Shown here: positions 1 through 8,646 of the stretch, piece by piece
How the letters are laid out: every line of letters begins with the position of its first letter
Numbering within the stretch: position 1 is the first letter of the stretch
NCBI RefSeq assembly: GCF_034555375.1
Contig: NZ_CP140706.1
Coordinates: 1,045,001-1,109,000 of the forward strand
Direction of reading: 5' to 3'
DNA length: 64,000 nucleotides
Source: Pseudomonas sp. B33.4
Lineage (GTDB): Bacteria; Pseudomonadota; Gammaproteobacteria; Pseudomonadales; Pseudomonadaceae
Notes under the pieces: model-generated
Seen by the model: the letters and a program-made list of their open reading frames with translations, nothing else
Told to the model about the DNA's origin: nothing
Databases searched by the model: none
Position numbers and translations under genes: made by a program

Positions 1-1
1 C

Positions 2-25
2 CGTACGCGCGAGGCGCTCCCATGA
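2..25 (+). CDS. 3' end of an upstream gene, probably LrgA/CidA-like (partial)
   Basis: Only the last seven codons and a TGA are present, in a frame whose stop overlaps the ATG of the next gene as ATGA. LrgB/CidB genes are normally preceded by a small LrgA/CidA holin-like gene, so the identity is inferred from this translational coupling and not from the few residues visible. Confidence 0.4.
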   Translation, partial: RTREALP

Positions 26-708
26 AGCTTGAATGGATGCCGATGTTCTGGCTCGCCTTCACCTTGCTGGCGTACCTGTTCAGCCGCTGGATTTATCGGC
101 GTACCGGTCGCTACGTATTGTCGCCGCTGATTCTGGTGCCGGCCTTGCTGCTGGCGCTCGCCGTGCCGCTGCACACGGCGTATGCCGAGTATTCGAGCAA
201 CACCCACTGGCTGATGCTGGTGCTGGGCCCGGTGACCGTCGCGTTCGCCGTACCGATCTGGCAGCAACGCCGATTGTTGATGCGGCACTGGTCGGCACTG
301 ATGCTGGGTATGGTTGTCGGCAGTGCGGCGTCGATTGGTACTTCGTTCGGATTGGCCAAGGCGTTGGCGTTGGACAGTTCGGTGACGATGTCGCTGGTAC
401 CACGTTCGATCACCACACCGTTCGCTATGCCGTTGGCACAAAATCTCGGTGGCGTGCCGGAATTGACGGCGGTGTTCGTAATGTTCACCGGCGTGTTCGG
501 TGCGATGCTCGGCGGCGTGCTCTTGAAGTGGTTGCCGTTGCGCAGTGCCTTGGCGCGCGGTGCGCTGTTCGGGGTTGGCGCGCACGGCGCAGGCGTCAGT
601 CGCGCCCATGAAGTGGGGGGCGAAGAAGGCTCTGTCGCCGGGCTGGTGATGGTATTGACCGGCCTGCTCAATCTGTTTGCCGCGCCATTGTTGGCGTCGT
701 TGCTTTGA
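22..708 (+). CDS. LrgB/CidB family membrane protein
   Basis: This 228-residue polytopic inner-membrane protein belongs to the LrgB/CidB family, which works with LrgA/CidA in murein hydrolase export control and is also linked to pyruvate or glycolate-type transport. About six hydrophobic segments are visible. The family signature appears around residues 125-140 (SLVPRSITTPFAMPLAQ), with the Gly-rich C-terminal half (GVGAHGAGVSRAHEVG) typical of LrgB. Length is normal for the family. The start overlaps the stop of the preceding reading frame, consistent with an lrgAB operon. No terminator is obvious in the gap before the next gene. Confidence 0.9.
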   Translation: MKLEWMPMFWLAFTLLAYLFSRWIYRRTGRYVLSPLILVPALLLALAVPLHTAYAEYSSNTHWLMLVLGPVTVAFAVPIWQQRRLLMRHWSALMLGMVVGSAASIGTSFGLAKALALDSSVTMSLVPRSITTPFAMPLAQNLGGVPELTAVFVMFTGVFGAMLGGVLLKWLPLRSALARGALFGVGAHGAGVSRAHEVGGEEGSVAGLVMVLTGLLNLFAAPLLASLL

Positions 709-839
709 CATGGATCCAAGCTGTTTGCATTGCTGACTCGATCAGTCATCAAGCTGGCTGCCAATGCAACTACGCGATCCTCTGCGCCTGACTAGACTGC
801 TCACACGTGCAGAACAATAAGAACGCAGAGGTGCATACA

Positions 840-1622
840 GTGAGCGTAGCCCCCGTCCAATCGTCCCTTAATGTCAAAGACCAGGTCAGCGCCGCAGAGT
901 GGCAGACCCGTGTCGATCTCGCCGCCTGTTATCGACTGGTCGCCGCCCATGGCTGGGACGACCTGATCTTCACCCATATTTCCGCCAAGGTGCCGGGCAC
1001 CGAAGATTTCCTGATCAACCCGTTCGGGCTGATGTTTCACGAGATCACGGCGTCGAGCCTGGTGAAGGTCGATCAGGCCGGCAACAAACTCATGGACAGC
1101 CCCTACGAGATCAACCCCGCCGGCTACACCATCCATAGCGCCGTGCATGAAGTGCGACACGACGTGGTTTGTGTGCTGCATACGCACACCGCGTCGGGTG
1201 TTGCGGTGTCGGCGCAAAAGCAGGGCGTGTTGCCGATCAGCCAGCAGTCGCTGTTCGTGCTGTCGAGCCTGGCTTATCACGCCTATGAAGGTGTGGCGCT
1301 GAACCACGAAGAAAAGGCGCGTTTGCAGGCCGATCTGGGCGACAACAATTTCCTGATGCTGCACAACCACGGTCTGCTGACCTGTGGTGGCACCATCGCC
1401 GACACTTTTCTGATGATGTTCACTTTCCAGCGCGCCTGCGACATTCAGGTCATGGCGCAAACCGGCGGGGCTGAACTCATCGCCATCGAACCGCAAATTC
1501 TGGCAGGCGCCAAAGCGATGATCGCCGGCGTCACCAAAAGCGCTCAAGGCATGGGTGGCGCGCTGGCCTGGCCGGCGCTGCTGCGCAAACTCGATAAACA
1601 AGACCCCGGATATAAACTCTAA
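840..1622 (+). CDS. Class II aldolase/adducin family protein
   Basis: A 260-residue protein of the class II aldolase/adducin fold (fuculose-1-phosphate aldolase superfamily), normally Zn-dependent. Metal-ligand-type histidines are visible in VLHTHTASG and in LHNHGLLTCGG, and the N-terminal WDDLIFTHISAKVPG block is family-typical. The GTG at 840 is preferred because an AGAGG ribosome site lies about 7 bases before it; an in-frame GTG at 807 has no such site. The stop overlaps the ATG of the next gene (TAATG), so the two are translationally coupled. The substrate cannot be deduced. Confidence 0.85.
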   Translation: MSVAPVQSSLNVKDQVSAAEWQTRVDLAACYRLVAAHGWDDLIFTHISAKVPGTEDFLINPFGLMFHEITASSLVKVDQAGNKLMDSPYEINPAGYTIHSAVHEVRHDVVCVLHTHTASGVAVSAQKQGVLPISQQSLFVLSSLAYHAYEGVALNHEEKARLQADLGDNNFLMLHNHGLLTCGGTIADTFLMMFTFQRACDIQVMAQTGGAELIAIEPQILAGAKAMIAGVTKSAQGMGGALAWPALLRKLDKQDPGYKL

Positions 1623-2524
1623 TGCCTCTTGCCGAGATTCCTCTGTGTGTCTGGCGCAAACGCAGCCAGACGTTTGTCTTTCGTGGTCAGCCGATTCGCT
1701 ACTGGACGGCGGGGCAGGGTGAGCCGCTGTTGCTGATCCACGGCTTCCCGACCGCCAGTTGGGATTGGCATTACCTGTGGCAGCCGCTGGCCCAGCGATA
1801 CCGAGTGATAGCATGCGACATGCTCGGCTTTGGCGATTCGGCCAAACCGCTCAATCACACCTACAGCCTGCTGGAACAGGCTGACCTGCAGCAGGCCTTG
1901 CTCGCGCATTTGCAGGTCGAGCAACCGGTGCATGTGCTTGCGCACGATTACGGTGACAGCGTTGCGCAGGAACTGCTCGCCCGGCACTACGAAGACCTGA
2001 TCGAAGTGGCCAGTTGCGTGTTTCTCAACGGCGGATTGTTTCCGGAAACCCATCGTCCGGTGCTGATGCAGAAACTGCTGCTCAGTCCGCTGGGTTGGAT
2101 GATCGGCCGCGCATTCACCCGCGACGCTTTGGTAAAAAGCTTCCGGCAGATCTTCGGCCCGCAGACCCGCCCCACTGAAAGTGAACTGGACGATTTCTGG
2201 AGTCTGGTCGACAGCAATCGCGGGCCACGGATCATGCACAAGTTGATCAGCTACATTCCCGAACGCCGGGTGCAGCGGGATCGCTGGGTGACGGCGATGC
2301 AGCGCGGCGAGATTCCGTTACGGGTGATCGATGGCGAAGTCGATCCGATTTCCGGAGCGCACATGGTCGAGCGTTACCGCGAGTTGATCCCGGACGCGGA
2401 CACGGTGTTGTTGCCGGGTATCGGCCACTATCCGCAGACCGAGGCGCCGGTGCAGGTGCTCAAGCACTACCTGGCGTTTCGTGAGCGTTTTGTGCTGCCG
2501 CCGCGCAAAGTGGCGTGCTCCTGA
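1622..2524 (+). CDS. Alpha/beta hydrolase resembling mammalian MEST/PEG1 (epoxide hydrolase/dehalogenase-like)
   Basis: A 300-residue alpha/beta hydrolase. The oxyanion motif HGFP is at residues 40-43, the nucleophile elbow H-D-Y-G-D at 108-112 puts Asp109 where the nucleophile sits, and His269 (GIGHYPQ) is the expected catalytic base. An Asp nucleophile places it with haloalkane dehalogenases and epoxide hydrolases and away from Ser lipases. HDYGDSVAQELL and NGGLFPETHRP match, as I recall it, vertebrate MEST very closely. It is translationally coupled to the class II aldolase gene, so the two probably share a pathway. Substrate unknown. Confidence 0.85.
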   Translation: MPLAEIPLCVWRKRSQTFVFRGQPIRYWTAGQGEPLLLIHGFPTASWDWHYLWQPLAQRYRVIACDMLGFGDSAKPLNHTYSLLEQADLQQALLAHLQVEQPVHVLAHDYGDSVAQELLARHYEDLIEVASCVFLNGGLFPETHRPVLMQKLLLSPLGWMIGRAFTRDALVKSFRQIFGPQTRPTESELDDFWSLVDSNRGPRIMHKLISYIPERRVQRDRWVTAMQRGEIPLRVIDGEVDPISGAHMVERYRELIPDADTVLLPGIGHYPQTEAPVQVLKHYLAFRERFVLPPRKVACS

Positions 2525-2525
2525 C

Positions 2526-2618
2526 AGATCAAAAGATCGTCCGAACGCGGCCCGAGCCTGCGGCAGCTCCGACACAAATTCAATGTGGGAGCTGCCGCAG
2601 GCTGCGATCTTTTGATCT
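2526..2618. repeat. Paired REP palindrome (AGATC...GAGCTGCCGCAGGCTGCGATC type)
   Basis: Two inverted arms are visible, AGATCGTCC...GAGCCTGCGGCAGCTCC on the left and GGGAGCTGCCGCAGGCTGCG on the right, with an outer AAAAGATC/GATCTTTT pair. The same sequence type recurs near 32.7, 38.2, 47.5 and 48.8 kb. It lies directly after the hydrolase stop codon, the usual position for Pseudomonas REP doublets. Confidence 0.9.
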
Positions 2619-2747
2619 TTTGTTTCTTTGACGCCCTCATCATCCCCCAACCTTATTGCACACCATTCAGCCTCAGCCGTATTCGTTGTGACCAAAAGCC
2701 CTGTGCCTGACACTCAGGATCAATACTGGCCTGCTGGAGTTGCTGCG

Positions 2748-3659
2748 ATGAATGAATCTGTGCGTTTCGAAGATAAAGTCGTCATCGTCACCGGAGCCGG
2801 TGGCGGCCTCGGACGCGCCCACGCATTGTTGTTTGCCAGACAGGGCGCCAAAGTGCTGGTCAATGATCTTGGCGGCTCGACTCAGGGCGAAGGCGCCAAT
2901 GCCTCCGCCGCTGATCGCGTGGTTGCGGAAATTCGTCAGGCTGGCGGTATCGCCGAAGCCAACCACGACTCGGTCACCGAGGGCGACAAACTGGTACAAA
3001 ACGCGCTCGACGTCTTCGGCCGTGTCGACGTCGTCGTCAACAACGCCGGCATCCTGCGCGACAAGACCTTCCACAAAATGGACGACGCCGACTGGGATCT
3101 GGTCTACCGCGTCCACGTCGAAGGCGCCTACAAAGTCACCCGCGCCGCCTGGCCGCACCTGCGTGAGCAAAACTACGGCCGGGTGATCTTCACCGCCTCG
3201 ACCTCAGGCATCTACGGCAACTTCGGTCAGTCCAACTACGGCATGGCCAAACTCGGCCTTTACGGCCTGACCCGCACCCTGGCCATCGAAGGCCGTAAAA
3301 ACAACATCCTCGTCAACGCCATCGCCCCAACCGGCGGCACGCGTATGACTGAAGGCCTGATCCCGCCGCAAGTGTTCGAGCAATTGAAACCGGAACTGGT
3401 CAGCCCGCTGGTGGTGTATCTGGCCAGTGAGCAATGCCAGGAAACGTCCGGACTGTTCGAGGTCGGTGGCGGCTGGATGGGCAAGGTGCGTTGGGAACGC
3501 AGCCTAGGTGCCGGTTTTGATCCGCGCGTAGGTTTCTCGCCGGAAGATGTCGCGGCGCACTGGCAGCAGATCTGTGATTTCGAGGGGGCGGCGCATCCGA
3601 AGGACAATATTGAAGCGCTGAAGGAAATGATGGCGAATTTGCAGAAGTATTCGCTTTAA
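2748..3659 (+). CDS. SDR family oxidoreductase (3-hydroxyacyl-CoA dehydrogenase-like)
   Basis: A 303-residue short-chain dehydrogenase acting on NAD(P)(H). The cofactor motif TGAGGGLGRAHA is near residues 15-26, NNAG near 97-100, and the catalytic Ser-Tyr-Lys set is in TASTSGIYG and SNYGMAK. The long C-terminal part and the GGLGRAHA motif resemble the dehydrogenase unit of peroxisomal multifunctional enzyme type 2, which suggests a hydroxyacyl-CoA substrate. The ATG at 2748 is preceded by a GGAG-like site and begins the conserved region; an upstream in-frame ATG at 2628 would add 40 unconserved residues. A strong terminator follows. Confidence 0.9.
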   Translation: MNESVRFEDKVVIVTGAGGGLGRAHALLFARQGAKVLVNDLGGSTQGEGANASAADRVVAEIRQAGGIAEANHDSVTEGDKLVQNALDVFGRVDVVVNNAGILRDKTFHKMDDADWDLVYRVHVEGAYKVTRAAWPHLREQNYGRVIFTASTSGIYGNFGQSNYGMAKLGLYGLTRTLAIEGRKNNILVNAIAPTGGTRMTEGLIPPQVFEQLKPELVSPLVVYLASEQCQETSGLFEVGGGWMGKVRWERSLGAGFDPRVGFSPEDVAAHWQQICDFEGAAHPKDNIEALKEMMANLQKYSL

Positions 3660-3668
3660 GTACTTAAG

Positions 3669-3712
3669 CCACCCGACTAATGCAAGTGATGGTCGGGTGG
3701 TTTTTTGTGTTT
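3669..3712 (+). terminator. Rho-independent terminator of the SDR gene
   Basis: A nine-base perfect stem, CCACCCGAC and GTCGGGTGG, is followed at once by TTTTTTGTGTTTT. It ends the plus-strand SDR transcript just before the convergent bacteriocin immunity gene. Confidence 0.9.
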
Positions 3713-3969
3713 TAGTCGTAGCGTTTTTCTGTCATGAACGCTGGCGGTGTCCAATTGGGACCTTTAATGGTTTTTCCATTTTCGTCGTAGGACAACACCC
3801 CATCTCTGAACAGCGAGTTGTATGTGTCGATGAAGACACTGTGGGAGATTGTATCCTTGCGATAACGTGCATACATTTGATCGAGGCGCATGGGATGAAA
3901 ACAAAGTGCTAAGAGTGAAATGACGTCCGCAATCGGTTCGTTTTTTATGATTTTCTCGACAGTAGTCAT
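3712..3969 (-). CDS. Putative bacteriocin immunity protein
   Basis: An 85-residue soluble protein with no signal peptide or membrane segment. Its ATG overlaps the TGA of the upstream bacteriocin gene (ATGA), the arrangement expected for a cognate immunity gene, which must be made with its toxin. I do not recognise the family. The N-terminal half is helical in character with an acidic stretch, as many nuclease-neutralising immunity proteins are. The role is inferred from position and size only. Base composition is AT-richer than the flanking core genes. Confidence 0.6.
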   Translation of the reverse strand: MTTVEKIIKNEPIADVISLLALCFHPMRLDQMYARYRKDTISHSVFIDTYNSLFRDGVLSYDENGKTIKGPNWTPPAFMTEKRYD

Positions 3970-6110
3970 TGGACGAAACTCCGCATGTCGTTTTGATATT
4001 CCCGTTCATCTTGAGCATTCATTGCGTTGACTGCCTCTTCGTTGTAGAGCAGAGTCAATTCGCTGCCGAGTTTGTAGTCCTCAAGGGTCGCAGTATGGGC
4101 ATTGTTCCATATCGTGGATTCCTCAGAGGGCGATGTGTCGTCGCTATAGCCAAAATTTCTGTATCGCTCCAGCTCTCTCAATTCGTGAGTGTAGTAACGC
4201 AGGTCAGTGTCAGTAAAATTCAGATCACCTTTTAAAATTCTCTCTAATCGCTGAATCATGATGTCGTTAGCGTCTGATTGGTTGAATCTCGCTACGTGTA
4301 ATTTCACGTTGGTGACTCCAGCTTGCGTGATTACAGCCGTTCGCCAATCCAGATCAAGTACTGGTCCACCAGACTGCTCTGGGTTGTAGGTCCGACCGCT
4401 GTATTTCCCTTTTACATAACCTCCCGCGTACGGACTGCTGAACACCACATAAAGCGGCGCAATCCCCGAGTCATCGGGAAACACGATGATGAATCGTTCC
4501 CAGCCTTCGACCAGAATCGGATTCAGGTCCAACCGTCCTTCGATCGGAACAATCGGAGCGCCCGTATACGCCGGGGAGTCGGTATCTACCACGGGCGATT
4601 CAGTCGAGCTGTCACCCGGCGAGATGGCGGGCGTCCAGGTCAGAAAGTCCGTCGGCGAATCTGGCAGCGCTACTTCATAAACATCATTCAGCAAGTCATA
4701 GGCCGCATTCAGAACCAGCACACTCGAGCGGATATGGAAGTCATCGTTTGTAGCGACGAAGACTTCAGCGCCAGCCCCGAGCCGCCTTACGCCTAAGCCC
4801 ACGGGCAGCTCTAATGTGCCTTGCCGATCCGCTATTTCGCGCAATGTCTGAGGAGACTCCGGCGACAACTCCGCAAGTGGAACGCTCATGGAAAAGCGTT
4901 CGCCGTTGCCCAAGCGTGATGGCATTAACAGTGCCGCGAAACCTACCAGCACCGGACCGCTGATCAGCGCAGCGCCTGCAGCCTTCACGGCCAGTAATCC
5001 TGTGCGCATTGCGCTGAGAATCCCGGATGACGATGCCGGAGGAAGACGAATGGTTTTGGAGGCAAAAGACAAAACCGGACTGGTTGAAGCCACGGCTCCT
5101 GAAGCCGGATATACATGCTGGATCTCTGCTGAATGACCTTCCTGCTGGTTCGCTTCTACACGCTGCTCCATTTGCGCTTGAAGACGAGCCTGCTCGGCAG
5201 CAAACGCCTGTGCGGCTGCTTCAGCTTTTGCTTGTGCTTCGGCTAAAGCGCTCTTCAATGCCGCGATTCGCGCTTGTTCCCGAGCTTCAGCTCTCATTTC
5301 AGCAAGAATGCGTGCCAACTGGGCGGAGTATTTTGCCAGGTATGCATCCATATCCTGCTTTTTCGCCAGGGTGGCAAGTCGCGCCTGTTCACGGGCACGA
5401 ATTTGCTCCTGCTCTTGACGTGCAGCTTCAGCAATTTCTCTTTGACGTTGCTGTTCTAAGGCAATCCGTGCGTGTTCTGCCGCTACTCGCCGAGCTTCTG
5501 CCGCCGCTTGTGCTTGCGCCTGATCATTTGTCTGAACGGCGGCCAGCCAGTTCTGCACGTTGACCTGTTGCTGGTTGAGCATCTGAATTGATTGCGCCAG
5601 CAATTTCGCTTCGTGTGCGGCTCTGTACGAGGCAGCCCAGGTCTGCATCGCAATTCCCCGCGCATTAACGGTTCTATCGATGCTTTGGGCTTTTCGAAAG
5701 TAGGCATGGAAGTCTTTATTAAGTGGGTCATCTCCAAAGAACTGATTGGCTTGTGCTATTTTTTGATGAAATTCAGCGGTTTTTCTTTGAATGAGGGTAT
5801 GTCGTACACCCAACTCACGAAGGATTGCTTGCGCGGGAGGAAGTGGGTGGGTTGCACCTTCCAGCCGCGTTGCGGCCAGATCCTGCTCAATTGATTGGGG
5901 CAGTTGCTCTGTTCGAGTTTGAAACTCACGAGCAGTTCTCAGGCTGTGGGCAGTAAACTCCCGAGAGTTGACTTGAACATTGTTGGGAATAGCAAATGTG
6001 CCGCTTTGGGAGAGGTTCGGTGATGTCCCTCTAATCAAAGGTGTGTTGGGGGGGGCTGTTGCCGTCGTATGAACAGCTTCGGTTAACACAAAGGGTGGAG
6101 GCTTTTGCAT
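3966..6110 (-). CDS. S-type pyocin-like bacteriocin
   Basis: A 714-residue modular bacteriocin. A receptor-binding or unstructured N-terminus (1-165) is followed by an Ala/Gln/Glu-rich coiled coil (about 165-320). A hydrophobic stretch near 366-396 precedes an S-type pyocin translocation domain (about 395-560, including FIIVFPDDSGIAPLYVVFSSP). The C-terminal cytotoxic module (about 565-714) contains THELRELERYR and WNNAHTATLEDY. I could not assign that module; conserved His/Glu positions suggest a nuclease but this is unproven. The ATG at 6110 has AAGGA seven bases upstream, while the ATG at 6116 is too close to it and the one at 6206 lacks a site. Confidence 0.88.
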   Translation of the reverse strand: MQKPPPFVLTEAVHTTATAPPNTPLIRGTSPNLSQSGTFAIPNNVQVNSREFTAHSLRTAREFQTRTEQLPQSIEQDLAATRLEGATHPLPPAQAILRELGVRHTLIQRKTAEFHQKIAQANQFFGDDPLNKDFHAYFRKAQSIDRTVNARGIAMQTWAASYRAAHEAKLLAQSIQMLNQQQVNVQNWLAAVQTNDQAQAQAAAEARRVAAEHARIALEQQRQREIAEAARQEQEQIRAREQARLATLAKKQDMDAYLAKYSAQLARILAEMRAEAREQARIAALKSALAEAQAKAEAAAQAFAAEQARLQAQMEQRVEANQQEGHSAEIQHVYPASGAVASTSPVLSFASKTIRLPPASSSGILSAMRTGLLAVKAAGAALISGPVLVGFAALLMPSRLGNGERFSMSVPLAELSPESPQTLREIADRQGTLELPVGLGVRRLGAGAEVFVATNDDFHIRSSVLVLNAAYDLLNDVYEVALPDSPTDFLTWTPAISPGDSSTESPVVDTDSPAYTGAPIVPIEGRLDLNPILVEGWERFIIVFPDDSGIAPLYVVFSSPYAGGYVKGKYSGRTYNPEQSGGPVLDLDWRTAVITQAGVTNVKLHVARFNQSDANDIMIQRLERILKGDLNFTDTDLRYYTHELRELERYRNFGYSDDTSPSEESTIWNNAHTATLEDYKLGSELTLLYNEEAVNAMNAQDEREYQNDMRSFVQ

Positions 6111-6829
6111 ATTCATGTCCTTTTGAATGTGCGTGATAATTCGCTGGCAAGTCAGCGCGACCGATAGCGACGTCCGTGTCACCAGCGAGGGGTTTAGGTG
6201 TTTCAAGTTACATCAGACTTGCGGTTACAAAATCTGAGAAGCCCGTAAGTAACAGGGCTTTGTTTCGAGAGGGTTTTCGCAGGCTAATAACAAAGTAGGG
6301 AGAATTCTTCTGCGCTGCAGGAAATGTCCTACGTTGTTCTCGGAAAGTGTTTGCAAGTTGTAGAGGTTTTTTTCAACGCCCATAAAAAAGGCCGCTGCAA
6401 ACGCAGCGGCCAAGGTAAGACGTTGGATCAAGGAGCTACAAATCAACGTCAGTGAACACCGGGGCGATAAACCGAACTTTCGATTTATCTGGAATCTGTT
6501 GCCATTCGCTTCAGTCACTTAGCGTAGCTGGCTTCGGGCTTTACGGCGTGTCCCGTCAAAGCGCGTTCAGAATAAGGTCTTGAACACGTAGGAAAAATAC
6601 CAATTCCGGACATGCACTGTTGCGGGGCATGCAACAGTCGCGTGATCCGATGTGTACCATGCGCTGCACTGATGATCCTCCATCCAGCCGATCCATGAAC
6701 GGCGCAAAGCCCCGTCGCGCAAGGCCATTCATCCTTTCGAGCGACAACACGAATACCTCCTTGGTGCGCTTATCGACGCGGTTGCCCGGCAGTAGGGTGG
6801 GGCCTTCTGTCACTCACCGGGGAAGACGC
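6111..6829. other. 719-bp gap without a convincing gene
   Basis: This gap holds the upstream regions of the bacteriocin (minus) and the DUF1302 gene (plus) and one minus-oriented terminator hairpin. Just upstream of that hairpin on the minus strand is a short open stretch (stop at 6436-6438) reading EWQQIPDKSKVRFIAPVFTDV, interrupted upstream by a TGA at 6511-6513. It may be the remnant of a lost gene. No tRNA or repeat was recognised. Confidence 0.5.
6381..6411 (-). terminator. Orphan rho-independent terminator
   Basis: A nine-base GC-perfect stem, GGCCGCTGC and GCAGCGGCC with a four-base loop, is followed on the minus strand by TTTTTT. No intact minus-strand gene ends here, so it serves either a degraded gene or an unrecognised small transcript. 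Confidence 0.8.
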
Positions 6830-8623
6830 ATGACAAAAACAACAATGCGCGCCATCTTCACACCGCAGGCGCTGGCAGCCGCGGTGGCTTTGGGTTGCTG
6901 CGCCCAGGCGCAAGCGGTTGCGTTCAACATTGGCGAAATCGAAGGCACCTTCGACTCGTCGCTGTCGATCGGCGCAAGCTGGGGCATGCGCGATGCCGAC
7001 AAATCGCTGGTCGGCACAGTCAATGGTGGTACCGGGCAATCCTCGACCGGTGATGACGGGCGTTTGAATTTCAAGAAGGGCGAGACCTTCTCGAAAATCT
7101 TCAAAGGTATTCATGACCTCGAACTCAAGTACGGCGACACCGGTGTCTTCGTGCGCGGCAAGTACTGGTATGACTTCGAGCTGAAGGACGAAGATCGCGA
7201 GTTCAAGCCGATCAGCGACAGCGGCCGCAAGGAAGGCGCGAAATCTTCCGGCGCGCAGATCCTTGATGCATTCGTCTATCACAACTATTCCATCGCCGAT
7301 CTGCCGGGCACCGTGCGCGCGGGCAAGCAGGTAGTGAGCTGGGGCGAAAGTACCTTCATCGGTAACTCGATCAACAGCATCAACCCGATCGACGTTTCGG
7401 CGTTTCGTCGCCCCGGTGCGGAGATCAAGGAAGGCCTGATTCCGGTCAACATGCTGTTTGGCTCGCAAGGCCTGACCGATCAACTGACCGTTGAAGGTTT
7501 CTATCAACTGGAATGGGATCAGACCGTTCTCGACAACTGCGGCACCTTCTTTGGCGTCGATGTGGCGGCGGACGGGTGCAACAACGGCTACACCGTCGGC
7601 AACCCGGCGATCGCACCGTTTGTCCCGCTGACTCAGGCGTTTGGTCAAGGCATTCAGGTGACTCGCGAAGGCGTGGTGATCCCCCGTGGCGGTGACCGCG
7701 ATGCACGGGACTCCGGACAGTGGGGTACGGCGTTGCGCTGGCTCGGCGACGATACCGAGTATGGTCTCTACTTCATGAATTACCACAGCCGCACGCCAAC
7801 CGTGGGCACTACCACGGCGGGGCTTTCGACCCTCGCGGCGTTACCGGGCATGGTCGGTATTGCCAACGGCCTGGCCCCCGGCAGCGGTTCCGGTCTGGCG
7901 CAGAGCGTGATGCTCGGACGCGGTCAGTACTACCTCGAGTATCCGGAAGACATCCGTCTGTACGGCGCCAGTTTCTCCACCACCTTACCGACCGGCACCG
8001 CATGGACTGGCGAGATCAGCTACCGGCCCAACGCTCCGGTGCAGGTCAACACCAACGACCTGACGCTGGCACTGCTCAACCCGATTGCGGGTGGTACGGC
8101 GTCGCCACTTTCGACGTCACCGGGGGCGGACAACAAAGGCTATCGGCGCAAGGAAGTTACGCAAATCCAGAGCACCCTTACGCACTTCTTCGATCAGGTC
8201 TGGGGCGCTCAACGTTTGACCCTGGTCGGTGAAGCCGCCGTGGTGCGGGTCGGCGGTCTGGAGTCGCGCGACAAGCTGCGTTATGGCCGCGACTCGGTGT
8301 ATGGCCAATACGGTTTCGGCGGCGACACCGACGGTTTTGTCACCTCGACTTCGTGGGGCTATCGCGCCCGGGCGATCCTCGATTACGCCAACGTGATCGG
8401 CGGGATCAACCTCAAACCCAACCTGTCGTGGTCGCATGACGTCGCCGGTTATGGCCCCAACGGCCTGTTCAACGAAGGCGCGAAAGCAATCAGCGTCGGC
8501 GTCGATGCCGACTACCGCAACACCTACACCGCGAGCCTCAGTTACACCGACTTTTTCGGTGGTGACTACAACGTCCTCGAAGACCGTGACTTCGTCGCAC
8601 TGAGCTTCGGCGTGAACTTCTGA
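6830..8623 (+). CDS. DUF1302 family outer-membrane protein
   Basis: A 597-residue exported protein with a signal peptide (about 1-29, ending AQAQA) and an aromatic, beta-strand-rich body ending in Phe (VALSFGVNF), as for an outer-membrane beta barrel. It fits the DUF1302 family, which in Pseudomonas and steroid- or lipid-degrading bacteria is usually paired with DUF1329. The ATG at 6830 follows a GGGGAAGA ribosome site. The DUF1329 gene begins 23 bases after its stop, so they form an operon. Proposed uptake or export of hydrophobic compounds is inference from the family. Confidence 0.87.
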   Translation: MTKTTMRAIFTPQALAAAVALGCCAQAQAVAFNIGEIEGTFDSSLSIGASWGMRDADKSLVGTVNGGTGQSSTGDDGRLNFKKGETFSKIFKGIHDLELKYGDTGVFVRGKYWYDFELKDEDREFKPISDSGRKEGAKSSGAQILDAFVYHNYSIADLPGTVRAGKQVVSWGESTFIGNSINSINPIDVSAFRRPGAEIKEGLIPVNMLFGSQGLTDQLTVEGFYQLEWDQTVLDNCGTFFGVDVAADGCNNGYTVGNPAIAPFVPLTQAFGQGIQVTREGVVIPRGGDRDARDSGQWGTALRWLGDDTEYGLYFMNYHSRTPTVGTTTAGLSTLAALPGMVGIANGLAPGSGSGLAQSVMLGRGQYYLEYPEDIRLYGASFSTTLPTGTAWTGEISYRPNAPVQVNTNDLTLALLNPIAGGTASPLSTSPGADNKGYRRKEVTQIQSTLTHFFDQVWGAQRLTLVGEAAVVRVGGLESRDKLRYGRDSVYGQYGFGGDTDGFVTSTSWGYRARAILDYANVIGGINLKPNLSWSHDVAGYGPNGLFNEGAKAISVGVDADYRNTYTASLSYTDFFGGDYNVLEDRDFVALSFGVNF

Positions 8624-8646
8624 TCTGCCCGAGAAGGATGAAAGCA

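Noticed and set aside
3697..3912. 71-residue plus-strand frame opposite the immunity gene
   Set aside because: It starts inside the T-run of the SDR terminator and lies antisense to a gene coupled to the bacteriocin.
6225..6518. 97-residue minus-strand frame
   Set aside because: It crosses the terminator hairpin at 6381-6411 and has no conserved features.
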